Shown here piece by piece: positions 41,680 through 53,900 of a stretch of DNA of 64,000 bases (position 1 is the stretch's first letter; every line of letters starts with the position of its first letter). The notes under the pieces were generated by a model that was not told the DNA's origin, did no database searches, and was given only the letters and a program-made list of their open reading frames with translations. The translations under genes were made by a program, and so were the position numbers. Origin of the DNA: Nitrosomonas eutropha (GTDB taxonomy: Bacteria; Pseudomonadota; Gammaproteobacteria; Burkholderiales; Nitrosomonadaceae); the NCBI RefSeq assembly GCF_900116685.1, contig NZ_FPBL01000007.1:57501-121500 (forward strand), given 5' to 3'.

Positions 41680-43668
41680 TTATCCGGAGGTTCCCTGACT
41701 GTCCAGCCCCATTACCCGGGCTTCATCTTCCTGCGCAAGATACACCCAATCTACAATCTCCTGATTGGGGATATAACCGGGAACCAGTTGTTCCATCATC
41801 AACCGGATGACACTGACATCATTCACACTGAGCGCCATTTCCAAGGCATTCAGTTTGCCTTCCAACTCTACCCAGGGAATAGAATCTTCATGCGCTCTCA
41901 TGATCCTCGGATGGGAGGTCAGTTCCGGGTTATTACCAATCAACAGCTCCTCATAAAGCTTTTCACCGGGGCGCAAACCGGTGATCTCGATTTCAATATC
42001 CCCTTCCGGATTCTGCTCATCTCTGACAGTCAAACCGGAAAGCTCAATCATGTGGCGTGCCAGATCCATAATCTTCACTGATTCCCCCATGTCCAGCACA
42101 AATACGCCCCCGCCCCTGGCCATTGCCCCTGCCTGGATGACCAATTGAGCCGCTTCCGGAATAGTCATGAAATAACGGGTAATCTCCGGATGAGTCAGCG
42201 TGATCGGGCCTCCTTCCCGGATTTGCTGACGGAATTTCGGCACCACTGAGCCCGATGAACCCAGCACATTACCGAAACGCACCATGGAAAATCGGGTGGC
42301 GGAATTGTTATCGGCCAGCGCCTGTAATATCAGTTCTGCCAGGCGCTTGCTCGCACCCATGATATTGGTAGGTCGCACTGCCTTGTCTGTGCTGATCAGC
42401 ACAAAATCTATCACACCATTTTCCTCAGCGGCCCGTGCCAGATGGAGTGTGCCAAACACATTGTTCTTAATGCCTTCTGCCGGATTATGCTCCACCAGCG
42501 GCACATGCTTATAAGCAGCGGCATGGTAGACAGTATCCGGGTGCCAGGTAGATATGATCTCCTGCATCCGGCCTACGTCCTGCACCGATGCCAGCAGGGG
42601 CACCAGCACAATCTCACGACCGGCAAGCTTCCCCCCCAGCTCCTGGTGAATCACATAAAGCGCAAATTCATTCTGTTCGACCAGCAGCAACCTGGTCGGC
42701 CCCACAACAAGAATCTGGCGGCAAAGCTCACTGCCAATCGATCCACCCGCTCCCGTCACCAACACCACTTTGCCCAGGATATTTTTTGTCAGCAGAATAT
42801 GATTTGGTGTTACTGGTTCACGCCCGAGCAGATCGTCAATATCCAGTTCGCGCAAATCTGTAATACTCACCTTGCCCTGGATCAGATCAGTCACACTGGG
42901 CAATGTCCGTACCGAAACACGAGCGTCACGAATCTGGCACAAAATTTCATTGCGACGACGGCGTGAAATACCCGGCATCGCCAGCAAGACATCGCTAATA
43001 TTCAAGGTCGAAACCAGGGCAGCCAAATCACCTGGGTTATAGATAGGCAAACCATTAAGTACATGGCCATGCAAGCGATCATCATCATCCAGAAACCCCG
43101 CCATCTGTATTTCCGGACTATTGGCCATGGCTACTGCCAGCTGACGACCTGTTCGGCCAACACCGTAAATAAGTGCCCTGGGTCGGGAAATATGTCTCAA
43201 AATATTCTGGTACTGATCTCCCAACCACACACGTGCCAGCGCACGCGATGCACCAACAAACAGGAGCAGCAGAATCGGCTGAATGATACCGATTGTTCGT
43301 GGAACACCTGCCAGCCCGATAACCATAAAGGTAGTGGCATAGATCAGCCCATAAATACTGATAGCACGCGCTACCGTCAATAACGCTGGCCAGCCGCTGT
43401 ATCTGAAAATGGCACGATAAAGACCGGTAACGATAAAAATGGGCAACGCCAGTACCACTGAGGCTACCGCTGCCCAGATGACGCCCTCTGCCCATGGACC
43501 CTGCCTGGAAAAACTGACAAACTCACCCAAACGCAGGTAATAAGCCAGCCAGACTGTCAAAACACACAAACTGAAGTCTACAGAAAGGGCAATCAGCCGT
43601 TTTGTCGTGCGAGACAAGGTTAAAACTGAGGGTGCAAGCTGTCTGAAGTAATTTTTAACCATAATCAA
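41680..43668 (-). CDS. membrane nucleotide-sugar 4,6-dehydratase (WbpM/CapD family)
   Basis: A 662-residue protein: four N-terminal transmembrane helices (about residues 20-140), a first Rossmann-like region, then a catalytic SDR domain with VTGAGGSIGSELCRQ (about 300) and the modified active site STDKAVRPTNIMGASKR, in which Met replaces the usual Tyr as in WbpM. The family converts UDP-GlcNAc to a 4-keto-6-deoxy sugar for O-antigen or glycan building. Its neighbours, a PglC-like transferase and a WbpV-like reductase, fit a UDP-QuiNAc or FucNAc route. It starts 12 bases after the transferase. Confidence 0.9.
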   Translation of the reverse strand: MIMVKNYFRQLAPSVLTLSRTTKRLIALSVDFSLCVLTVWLAYYLRLGEFVSFSRQGPWAEGVIWAAVASVVLALPIFIVTGLYRAIFRYSGWPALLTVARAISIYGLIYATTFMVIGLAGVPRTIGIIQPILLLLFVGASRALARVWLGDQYQNILRHISRPRALIYGVGRTGRQLAVAMANSPEIQMAGFLDDDDRLHGHVLNGLPIYNPGDLAALVSTLNISDVLLAMPGISRRRRNEILCQIRDARVSVRTLPSVTDLIQGKVSITDLRELDIDDLLGREPVTPNHILLTKNILGKVVLVTGAGGSIGSELCRQILVVGPTRLLLVEQNEFALYVIHQELGGKLAGREIVLVPLLASVQDVGRMQEIISTWHPDTVYHAAAYKHVPLVEHNPAEGIKNNVFGTLHLARAAEENGVIDFVLISTDKAVRPTNIMGASKRLAELILQALADNNSATRFSMVRFGNVLGSSGSVVPKFRQQIREGGPITLTHPEITRYFMTIPEAAQLVIQAGAMARGGGVFVLDMGESVKIMDLARHMIELSGLTVRDEQNPEGDIEIEITGLRPGEKLYEELLIGNNPELTSHPRIMRAHEDSIPWVELEGKLNALEMALSVNDVSVIRLMMEQLVPGYIPNQEIVDWVYLAQEDEARVMGLDSQGTSG

Positions 43669-43680
43669 CTATCAACTCAA

Positions 43681-44241
43681 TCAACCGGATTTTTCCCTTA
43701 CACGATCCCCTGCTCCACGACCTGTCGCTGTCAGCACAATGTACCTAAAATAATTTACCATCGACAACGTCTTGATCATCTGCCTATCAACCTCCGCCAG
43801 CAACGCAGGGATAGACATATCAATACCCCGAATCTGTGCCAACCCCGTAATACCCGGGCGCACATCAAAGATCCCCCGTTGCTCTCGTTCCCTGATCAAC
43901 TCAAGCTGATTTGGCAAGCAAGGTCGGGGACCAACCAGGCTCATCTCCCCTTTGAGTACATTCCATAATTGCGGCAGCTCATCCAGCTTGGTTTTTCGCA
44001 AAAATTTACCAAAAGAGGTAATGGCCGAGGCATCCGCCAGATGCGTGGCAACAGAAGCCGTACCCGGCCGCATGGTACGGAATTTAACCAGGACAAATGG
44101 TTTTTGCTGTCTTCCTACCCTTATTTGTCGAAATAATGGTGATCGTGTGTCGAATAACCCAATCACATAAAGAATCACCAACAGCGGCAAAGCAACCAGA
44201 ATACCCAAGGCTGCCAGCACAATATCCAGTAAACGTAACAT
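43681..44241 (-). CDS. small phosphoglycosyl transferase (PglC-like initiating sugar transferase)
   Basis: A 186-residue monotopic phosphoglycosyl transferase that loads the first sugar phosphate onto undecaprenyl phosphate. It has one N-terminal hydrophobic segment (about 5-27), then LVKFRTMRPG, KTKLDELPQLWNVLKGEM, SLVGPRPCLP and RPGITGLAQIRG. The large polytopic part of WbaP/WcaJ proteins is missing, as in PglC. The ATG at 44241 is chosen because it starts the family's N-terminal helix; the 45 extra codons upstream show no known motif. It acts at the inner membrane to begin glycan assembly. Confidence 0.88.
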   Translation of the reverse strand: MLRLLDIVLAALGILVALPLLVILYVIGLFDTRSPLFRQIRVGRQQKPFVLVKFRTMRPGTASVATHLADASAITSFGKFLRKTKLDELPQLWNVLKGEMSLVGPRPCLPNQLELIREREQRGIFDVRPGITGLAQIRGIDMSIPALLAEVDRQMIKTLSMVNYFRYIVLTATGRGAGDRVREKSG

Positions 44242-44555
44242 GATGTCCAAATTTACAAATTCACTTACCAATCTGCTCAAACACTTTATCGGATCACCCG
44301 CATCCGATCCGCGCAATTGTTGCGATAAGGCCGCCACGGTGCGCTGGTTATCGGAGGCAGCAAAATCAAGAAACATCAGCGATCAGTCCGGGATATTTGT
44401 AACCAGCAAGTACAGACAATTGATAAAACACCGAATGATTCGGCACACGGATGGAGATTGTCAAGATCATGATGATCTCACCCCACCAGAGAAGCCGATA
44501 CCCCTCCCGGCAATTTCGTTTATCATCAAACGGAAACTTGCAAAAGGTGATACGG
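44242..44555. other. divergent intergenic region before mntA
   Basis: About 310 bases between the PglC-like gene and the toxin-antitoxin pair. An open frame extends 45 codons upstream from the PglC-like start without recognisable motifs. No clear promoter pair or inverted repeat stands out. This is probably one edge of the inserted toxin-antitoxin segment. Confidence 0.35.
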
Positions 44556-44963
44556 ATGAACCAGCAGGAGACAGACAAAATCGACAGACAGATTCAATCA
44601 GTAACGGATCAATTTTCTGACATCAAGCTTGTAATCATCTTTGGATCTGTCGCCGCAGGAAAAGCCTCTCTGGAAAGTGACCTTGATATTGCTATTTTGG
44701 CAAAAAAACCGCTCTCAGCCCAAAATAAAATTTCACTTATCAATGCATTAGCCGAATCCACAGGCCGACCGATAGATTTGGTCGATTTGAGCCAGGCTGG
44801 CGAGCCATTACTGGGGCAAATTCTGCAACGCGGAAGAAAAATCTCGGGAAAGAATCAATATTATGCCGAGCTTCTCAGTAAACACCTGATAGATCAAGCA
44901 GATTTTGTGCCGTATCAGCGCAGAATTCTGGCAGAAAGGCGCAAGGCATGGATAGGCAAGTAA
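44556..44963 (+). CDS. mntA: MntA-type nucleotidyltransferase antitoxin
   Basis: A 135-residue minimal nucleotidyltransferase. The motif GSX10DXD is present: Gly30-Ser31, then Asp42 and Asp44 in SDLDIAILAK. In characterised MntA/HepT pairs this enzyme AMPylates a Tyr of the toxin's RX4HXY motif and so silences it. The ATG at 44556 is chosen from a nearby AAAGGTG ribosome site. It overlaps the hepT start by 16 bases. The pair is inserted between polysaccharide genes and is transcribed against its left neighbours. Confidence 0.88.
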   Translation: MNQQETDKIDRQIQSVTDQFSDIKLVIIFGSVAAGKASLESDLDIAILAKKPLSAQNKISLINALAESTGRPIDLVDLSQAGEPLLGQILQRGRKISGKNQYYAELLSKHLIDQADFVPYQRRILAERRKAWIGK

Positions 44964-45379
44964 TTGATCAAAAGCTTGAATCTTTACGCAGATGCCTGGA
45001 AAGAATCCAGCAAAAATGCCCGGCAACTGCACAAGAGCTAATCAACGATATTGATCTGCAAGATATCATTGCTTTAAATCTTAGTCGCGCTGTTCAAATC
45101 TCTGTTGATATCGGTACCCACCTTCTTGCAGAAACCACAACACCTGTATCAACAACAATGGGCCAAACATTCGATCTTCTGGCGCAAGCCAATATTCTGG
45201 ATGCGACAGTGGCAGCACAACTTAAAAAGGCAGTTGGTTTCAGAAATATAGCCGTACATAATTACTAAATTATTAACTGGCTTATCGTGCACAAAATTGC
45301 ACAACAACACCTGATCAATTTCAAAGACTTTGCCACCCAGATTTTCCAATATGCCTACCAACAAGTACCAGAAAATTGA
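44948..45379 (+). pseudogene. hepT: HepT (HEPN) toxin, truncated by an in-frame stop after RX4HXY
   Basis: HEPN-domain ribonuclease toxin partner of MntA. The open frame ends at TAA 45266-45268 after 106 residues, with Arg99, His104 and the final Tyr106 forming RNIAVHNY, the catalytic and AMPylated motif. The same frame then continues for 36 sense codons with a HepT-like C-terminus (AQQHLINFKDFATQIFQYA) to TGA at 45377. Restoring one codon, such as CAA, would give a usual 143-residue HepT. So a nonsense mutation removes the C-terminal helix. The product may be inactive, or the short form may still fold; this cannot be told here. Confidence 0.85.
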
Positions 45380-45459
45380 TAGACAAAATCATCCGGGCCA
45401 TAAAGGTGTTTGTCCTCGTCCATTGTTATTCACACAGATGCTACGCTAAGAGACATGAA

Positions 45460-46416
45460 ATGAATATCTTGTTGACCGGAGCCAGTGGCTTTGTAGGCGG
45501 TGCCGTCTGGCAGACACTACGGCAACGAAGGGTAATGGTACGGCCTGTATTTCGCACGCCAACCTCGGCGTTGACAGCAGGGTGTCCGGCTGATGAAGCG
45601 GTAATCGTACCCACATTGGATGCGGCCACCGACTGGGCGCAAGCCCTGGCAGGAGTGGATGTAATAATACACTGCGCTGCCCGCGTCCATGTCATGCAAG
45701 ATAACGCGGCTGATCCACTCACGGAATATCGTCGCGTGAACGTGGAGGGTACGTTGTACCTGGCGCAGCAGGCTGCCGCTGCCGGGGTACGGCGTTTTGT
45801 GTTTATCAGCTCGATTAAGGTCAACGGCGAAGGTACGCAGTCGGGGCGTCCCTATTCAGCAGATGACACACCTGCGCCAGAAGATGCTTATGGCATTTCC
45901 AAGGCCGAGGCTGAGGCGGGCCTACACAAGCTGGCTCAGGAAATGGGTATGGAACTGGTCATCATTCGCCCGGTGCTAACCTATGGCCCTGGTGTCAAGG
46001 GTAATTTTCTGGCCATGCTGCGTTGGATACAGCGTGGTTTTCCTCTGCCATTGGGCGCAGTGGTGAAAAATCGTCGTAGTCTGGTGGCACTGGACAATTT
46101 GGTGGATCTTATCTACACCTGCGTGGATCACCCAAACGCGGCCAATCAGGTTTTTCTAGTAAGTGATGGAGAAGATCTATCTACCGCCGATTTATTGCAG
46201 CGACTAGGCCGAGCATTAGACAAAAAAGCGCGTTTACTTGCTGTGCCGGTGTGGCTGTTGCACCTGGCGGCGCGTTTGCTGGGCAAGAGTGCAGTAGCGC
46301 AGCGCTTGCTGAGTTCGTTGCAGGTGGATATCAGTAAAACCCGCACACTGCTCGGGTGGCAGCCGCCATTATCAGTAGACGAAGGTTTGGAAAAGTTGGT
46401 GGAGCACCAACGGTAA
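45460..46416 (+). CDS. NAD-dependent sugar epimerase/reductase (WbpV-like)
   Basis: Extended SDR of 318 residues acting on nucleotide sugars. The NAD loop is LLTGASGFVGGAVW, the catalytic Ser lies in FISSIKVNGEGT, and the YxxxK motif is YGISKAEAE. The substrate-site segment LTYGPGVKGNFLAML and the C-terminal layout resemble WbpV-type 4-ketoreductases that work after WbpM-like dehydratases. It is on the opposite strand to its presumed partners and is separated from them by the mntA/hepT cassette. The ATG at 45460 is chosen because it starts the Rossmann strand. Confidence 0.82.
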   Translation: MNILLTGASGFVGGAVWQTLRQRRVMVRPVFRTPTSALTAGCPADEAVIVPTLDAATDWAQALAGVDVIIHCAARVHVMQDNAADPLTEYRRVNVEGTLYLAQQAAAAGVRRFVFISSIKVNGEGTQSGRPYSADDTPAPEDAYGISKAEAEAGLHKLAQEMGMELVIIRPVLTYGPGVKGNFLAMLRWIQRGFPLPLGAVVKNRRSLVALDNLVDLIYTCVDHPNAANQVFLVSDGEDLSTADLLQRLGRALDKKARLLAVPVWLLHLAARLLGKSAVAQRLLSSLQVDISKTRTLLGWQPPLSVDEGLEKLVEHQR

Positions 46417-46509
46417 TTTTGTATACACTCATTCTGCAGATCGAAGTAATTTTGTAGCATGTCAATGTTCATCGATGGATATATTTACTCAGATCAAAGT
46501 GCGGCCAAT

Positions 46510-47634
46510 TCACTTGTCCAATACCTCCTGATACAGTTGCGCGTAAGCTTTACCTAGCACAGATCCCGAAAAGAGCGTTTCATAACGTTGCCGCGCAGCT
46601 TGCCCTAACCGATCTGCCAGTACATTATCTACCAACAAAGCATTCATGGCTTGAGCCAGTGCTTCTGGCGATTCAGGCGGGATCACGAAACCAGTTTCCC
46701 CATGCTGGTTTACGAAAGATGTCCCGGTATCGATCTCACAGCTCACCATCGGCTTGCCGAACATCGACGCTTCGACCAGCACCATACCATAGGCCTCCGA
46801 ACGCAGATGAGAGGGCAAGATCAGGGCACGGCAGCGCTTCAGCAACGTCACCTTCTCCACCTCCGATACCTGGCCAGCAAAGATCACGTTCTCCAGGCCA
46901 AGTTGCCGAGCCTGTTCCTGAAGCATAGTTCCTTCGGGACCAGAGCCCGCAATGATCACCCGCGCACGTACAAATGCAGCTGATTTGATCAGAAAATGCA
47001 GCCCCTTGTAGTATCGCAACACTCCGATGAATAGAAAAAACGGCTGATCTATGCCAAGCCCTAAGCGCAGAAGCACACCGTCGTCACTATGCTGAGGATA
47101 AGTGCGCTCGTCGATGCCCAAGGGGATCACACACACGCGATCGCGTAAGAAACTATCAGATAAAACTGGACTTGTTCTTGCATAGACTGGAGAAGTCGCC
47201 ACAACGGCTGTCATCGCCTTGAGCATGCTGTGCATTAGTGGCGTATAGACGCGCCCAAGCCAGCGCTGTCGTACAATATCCGAATGGTAAGTCATGATCA
47301 CAGGCACCGTTGGTCGTGTAGCCAGATGCAACAAATCAGCAAATGGCCAAGGGAAATGATAGTGAACCACATCCGCCCATTTGGCCAATTTCGAAAACTG
47401 CCGAAATGAGGCGATTCCACCCAGATCACACGAAGCAGGAGCAGCCCATGATCGACAGCGGATTACACGCGCTTCCGGGCGCGTAATCACTTTGGGAATC
47501 GGGTCAGGAGACAGTGTAAAAATCGTGTTCTCCACACCAAACTTACCGGTGGCAATACAAATCTGACGAATTGCCTCCTGGAGCCCCCCGGGAGGATCTG
47601 GAAAATAGGTGCGATAGATGCTCAGTACTTTCAC
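46510..47634 (-). CDS. GT4-family glycosyltransferase
   Basis: GT-B fold glycosyltransferase of 374 residues. The N-terminal half has the acceptor-side loop PPGGLQEAIRQI, and the C-terminal half shows FLFIGVLRYYKGLHFLI and the retaining E(x7)E motif in LPSHLRSEAYGMVLVEAS. It probably adds mannose or D-rhamnose from a GDP donor, judging by gmd, rmd and manC in the same operon. Last gene of the operon, 12 bases after the next glycosyltransferase. It could correspond in role to WbpZ, but that is inference. Confidence 0.85.
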   Translation of the reverse strand: MKVLSIYRTYFPDPPGGLQEAIRQICIATGKFGVENTIFTLSPDPIPKVITRPEARVIRCRSWAAPASCDLGGIASFRQFSKLAKWADVVHYHFPWPFADLLHLATRPTVPVIMTYHSDIVRQRWLGRVYTPLMHSMLKAMTAVVATSPVYARTSPVLSDSFLRDRVCVIPLGIDERTYPQHSDDGVLLRLGLGIDQPFFLFIGVLRYYKGLHFLIKSAAFVRARVIIAGSGPEGTMLQEQARQLGLENVIFAGQVSEVEKVTLLKRCRALILPSHLRSEAYGMVLVEASMFGKPMVSCEIDTGTSFVNQHGETGFVIPPESPEALAQAMNALLVDNVLADRLGQAARQRYETLFSGSVLGKAYAQLYQEVLDK

Positions 47635-47646
47635 AGAACGCTAATT

Positions 47647-48788
47647 TCAATCACCTAGCGCGGCACGATAGGCCACAAGCGTTTCTGTTGCACAACGCCG
47701 CCAGCTGAACCTGGCAGCCTGGGCTAATCCCTCGGCCACAGCTGAGGTACGCCATACCTCATCTTCCAGGCCTCGGGCAATAAGGATTCTCAGCGTATCG
47801 ACATCCGAAGCGCCACACATCAGGGCGGCCTGTCCAGCCACTTCGGGCAATGAAGACGCATTTGAACAAATAACCGGCACACCGGAAGCCATCGCCTCAA
47901 TCACCGGCAGTCCGAAGCCCTCGTAAAGTGATGGAAAAACAAACAAGCGCGCCCCAGCCATCAGTAGTGGCAACTCATCCGTAGGCAGAAAACCAAGGTA
48001 ACGCGCCCAGCCCGCCCTCATCGCTCTTTCAATCTGATCATGGATATCCTCGCTCTTCCAACCTTTATAACCGGCAAGGATAAGAGGCCAGCGCATACGT
48101 ACCGATTCGGGCAAAGCACCGTAAGCATCAAGGAGAGCTAAAATATTCTTTCTCGGCTCGATCGTACCGATAAAAAGAGCGTAACCATGTTCGGGTAAAT
48201 CATACTTCTTCCAACAGGCAGTCAGTTGCCCCAAGGTTCGTGGGTAGAACTCTGCCGCACTGGCAAGCTTTGCAACATGAATCTTTTCCAAAGGCCACCC
48301 GAAAAAACTGGCTGCTTCCTTGCGCGTATATTCAGAGTCAGTAATCAACCGGGAAGCTCGTCGTAACGAGAGTTCAATTTCAGAGCGCATGTACCGCACC
48401 CGCTCCGGCGGATGACAGTCTGGCCAAAGATAGTTGGAGAGATCATGTATTGTTACAACACTCCGCCCCTTGAAAGGCGGCAGATAAAAGTTTGGGCCAT
48501 GAAAGATATGATCCTCCTGCCCACGTAATACAAATCCCTTCATTCGTGGCATGGAAAACTGGTACAAGGATACAACAAGCCGATTCTTCAGCAACTTCCT
48601 GCGTAAGCCAGAAAATGCTCCAGACTCACTGACAACAGCTTTTGGAATCGCATCAATCAAACGTGTTCCATGAAGGAACTTCAGGTTCGACACCTCTGCA
48701 TTGTCAGCCAGCTGATGAGCCAATTCGCGAGTATATCGACCTATCCCAGTCAGTGGATACTTAATCGAATCGACCGAGAGGATAACCT

Positions 48789-48792
<4 letters not shown>
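47647..48792 (-). CDS. GT4-family glycosyltransferase
   Basis: A 381-residue GT-B glycosyltransferase. GIGRYTRELAHQLA at the N-terminus is the typical start of mannosyl/rhamnosyltransferases of this kind. YALFIGTIEPRKNI and VFPSLYEGFGLPVIEAMA contain the donor-site motif with the E(x7)E pair. It overlaps the upstream rmd by 4 bases (ATGA), which links it to GDP-D-rhamnose supply. It could correspond in role to WbpY; which linkage it forms cannot be seen. Confidence 0.86.
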
Positions 48793-50730
<1,938 letters not shown>

Positions 50731-50739
50731 TTATTGCAG

Positions 50740-50889
50740 TTAAAAATATGGAATGTTGTCCATGTGTGACACATAACGATAAAGATCAAGCTCACTTTCC
50801 TCATCAAACAAGCCGAACATCTCGCGCACTCCTTCAAGTACAGATTGGTACGGGCCTGTTGGGCTCAAAAAAACCGTCTCATGCGGCAT
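50740..50889 (-). pseudogene. 49-residue open frame, probable remnant of a lost operon gene
   Basis: Between the triple glycosyltransferase and gmd, the minus strand encodes MPHETVFLSPTGPYQSVLEG (residues 1-20), continuing with an acidic, aromatic-rich end that finishes DNIPYF. The composition looks like real protein and the frame stays open upstream to a TAG about 24 bases before the ATG. No ribosome site precedes the ATG. I read it as the 3' end of a deleted gene, though an intact small protein is possible. The family is not recognised. Confidence 0.4.
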
Positions 50890-50957
50890 ACCATCTGCGC
50901 TACAGAGAAGCTATTTCCTGTAAGGCTTACTTAATATTGAGAGTGTCATCTAATCAT

Positions 50958-53900
50958 TTATTTTCTATTAATAATCTCTGAACAAAAATTGATGAAATTT
51001 TCATTTACTGCTTCCCAGTTGAATAATGGAACTTGCCGATTCCCATTCTCTGCCAAATATCGAGCGAGATCTGGCTGCACAAGCAGATGATGCATTGCCT
51101 CACCAACATTTTCTGGATCGACCAAAAACGCATTCTCACCATCCACCGCCATATCATGAAATGCAGCACAATTTTTATTTGCGATGACGGGCTTTCTTGC
51201 TAGCCATGCTTCGAGCAGTACAATACCAAAACTTTCGCTACTGCTCATATTCACAAGAGCAACACAAGACATCAAGGCACCCCTGACTACGTTACGGGGC
51301 TGACGGCCGAGGTAAAATGCATTGGGGCTTGCTATAGGAATACCGTCATCGTCCGGACCAATCAGCACAACACCCAAGTCAATATCCTCGATATTGAGTT
51401 TCTCAACGGCATCGACAACGTACCGATACCCCTTCGCGCCTGCTTTGCGACCTAACACAAGTACAAAAGGTCGATTCGAGGGATACATCTTGCGAAAAAC
51501 CTCTTGATCTGCAGGTGTGAATTGCTCATCTGCATCACAGCCAGCTGGCAGATAGCGAACATTACAGCCTTTTTCAGCCAAAAAATCGCATGCCACTTTA
51601 GGCACGGCAAGTACGAGGCTCGCGCCACGTGCGCTCTCCATCCAATCTGGAAAATGATAAAAATCGTCATCGAAGTGGGCGTGGGGTATCAGGATGGATG
51701 GCACACCCTGTTTCTCCGCCTCAGCGATCGCGACCACGGCGGGACGGAAGACATTATTGTGAGTGACAACCAAGTCGTAATCCTTCACATGATCCGTGAT
51801 GAAACGCTCCATGCTTGCACTCCATGGACCACGACTGTCTGTCAAACGTACCCCATGCGGTACACGAGACTCTTCAGCAGCCCTGTCAAGAATATGAAAG
51901 ATATCTTTTGCAGGCAGTGATTGGAGAGTTTTTTGGATAAGGGTTGAAGCAAACAGATCCAGCGACCTGCCAGATACAGCAAGATAAGTTACTAGAAAAC
52001 CCAGTGGTCTAGGGTCCTTCACCGACAATGGAGCCGAAGTATAGAACGTGATGTCCCCCGCCGGTACCTGTAACGCCAGATGAAAATCACCCTCAACAGA
52101 CCAAGGTCCGCCGATCATTTGCTGTCCTCTAAAGGCCGTGATCACGACAGAATTCGAGCTGTACCCTTGCAAGTCAACAGACGACGCTGCGACAAGAAAC
52201 ACTCCGCACTCCATGAAGGCCCAGCGCGCGGCACTTGAACCCTCCCCCTCGGGGTAGCTCCAACCCCAGGTGATTCCAGTTTGTGCATAGCGCCCGACCA
52301 GCTGACGATCAATGGCTTTTTCATACAGAGGCTGGGCACGCCACACTTTACCAAGGCAGGTATTCATCCATACCTGATGTGGTGTATCAATCGGGAAACG
52401 GGCAAAACGTACATTCGGAATATCTACCGGCACGCCCAATGTAGGGTCAAAGGAATAATTTTCACCGAAACGCCAGTGATTATGGATCCCGCTGATTTCA
52501 GGAGTAACTACATCAACATCGAATTTGCCACTGTTTCCGAGAGCGCTCACAAACTTTTCAATATTAGCTTCCGCCCCTCCCAATGCAGGGACAACATAGC
52601 GATACGCAACATATAGAACGCGCTTCTTACGCCGCTCCAAGCTCTGCAGCGCAGCAACAAACCGCTCTGCAAGGCCTCGCATCGTCAATTCACGCTCAAA
52701 TAATGAGAATCGGGATGATCGAGCTTCTGGAGAATAGTGTTGTGGCTCGTCGCGCAATGTGCGTATCTTCTCCGCGAATTGATTAAGTGGGGCGACTACG
52801 ACATGATCTTTGATGCTGCCTGGATAACCCCGCTGACCAAATTCCGATGTCAAAACAAAAAGCCCACTGCCTAAGTAGTCTGCCAGCTTTACGTTGGAGC
52901 CACTACCTATGCTCATGGGGTTGAGCGCGAGGACGCAAGACTGCAATACAGCACTCTTGGTCACCTCGTCTACCACCCCCCACAAATGAACGTTACGGGG
53001 TACATGCAATATCGTGTTGCAAACTGACCCTAACAAGTGAAACCGTACTTCAGGGCACTGGGATGCCAATTGCTCCACAATGAATTTGGCCGCTTCGACG
53101 TTTGGCATATGGGCTGAACCCAAGAAGACAACAGCACGGTCACCAGTTAGCTCCCGTACACCACCCCTCACCCGTTCGACTTTTTCTCCAAGTGCTGGCA
53201 TTGATGCTCCATTGCGCACCACAATAACCGGACCTGCTGTACGCTTACCCTTCACTAGGCTTTCCGCATCTTCTTGGGATACCACGATGATGGCCGCTGC
53301 ACACTCCACGGCCAAGCGCTCGGTGTGCTCTACCTCAGAAATCAGTTCTTGCTTGAGTGGGTGCCTCTCAAGAAGCCGCCTTTTAAGCTCCGTCTCGTTA
53401 TTCTGTGAGGAATAAACAAAACGATCATTCCATGCAAGAGGCAAGCCAGCCATATAGCAATGTTCTACAACAATGCACCGTGCCGATTGCCGTAGCACTT
53501 GATAAATACCTATCATCCAGGTATTTTTTTTGCAGTGTCGGCTTGCGAGAATATCATCTACAGAAACATGAAACTGTGAATTGACGCGAGCCTGTTCAAT
53601 AATATGGTCAGCCGCTTTAGGTATCGTTATTACGGTAATACCTTCGCTGTGCTGCCTTGCTCCCAGTGTCCCATCGCCTGAAAAGCTCATGAATACCACG
53701 GAGCTCCATTCCCTGACAGTTTCATAAAGCCCACGCGTACGCGTCTTGCCTCCACCAACGCCCTCAAAGGAATCATAGTCATTCAACGCGAGGACGTAAC
53801 GGCGTTCACCTCGTGCTAATTTGGAGCTGGCAAGTGCGTTGATTCGCTCCGCTACGGATTGAGCGATGGCATCCCACGTGTACCGCATCAAAGCCAAAGT

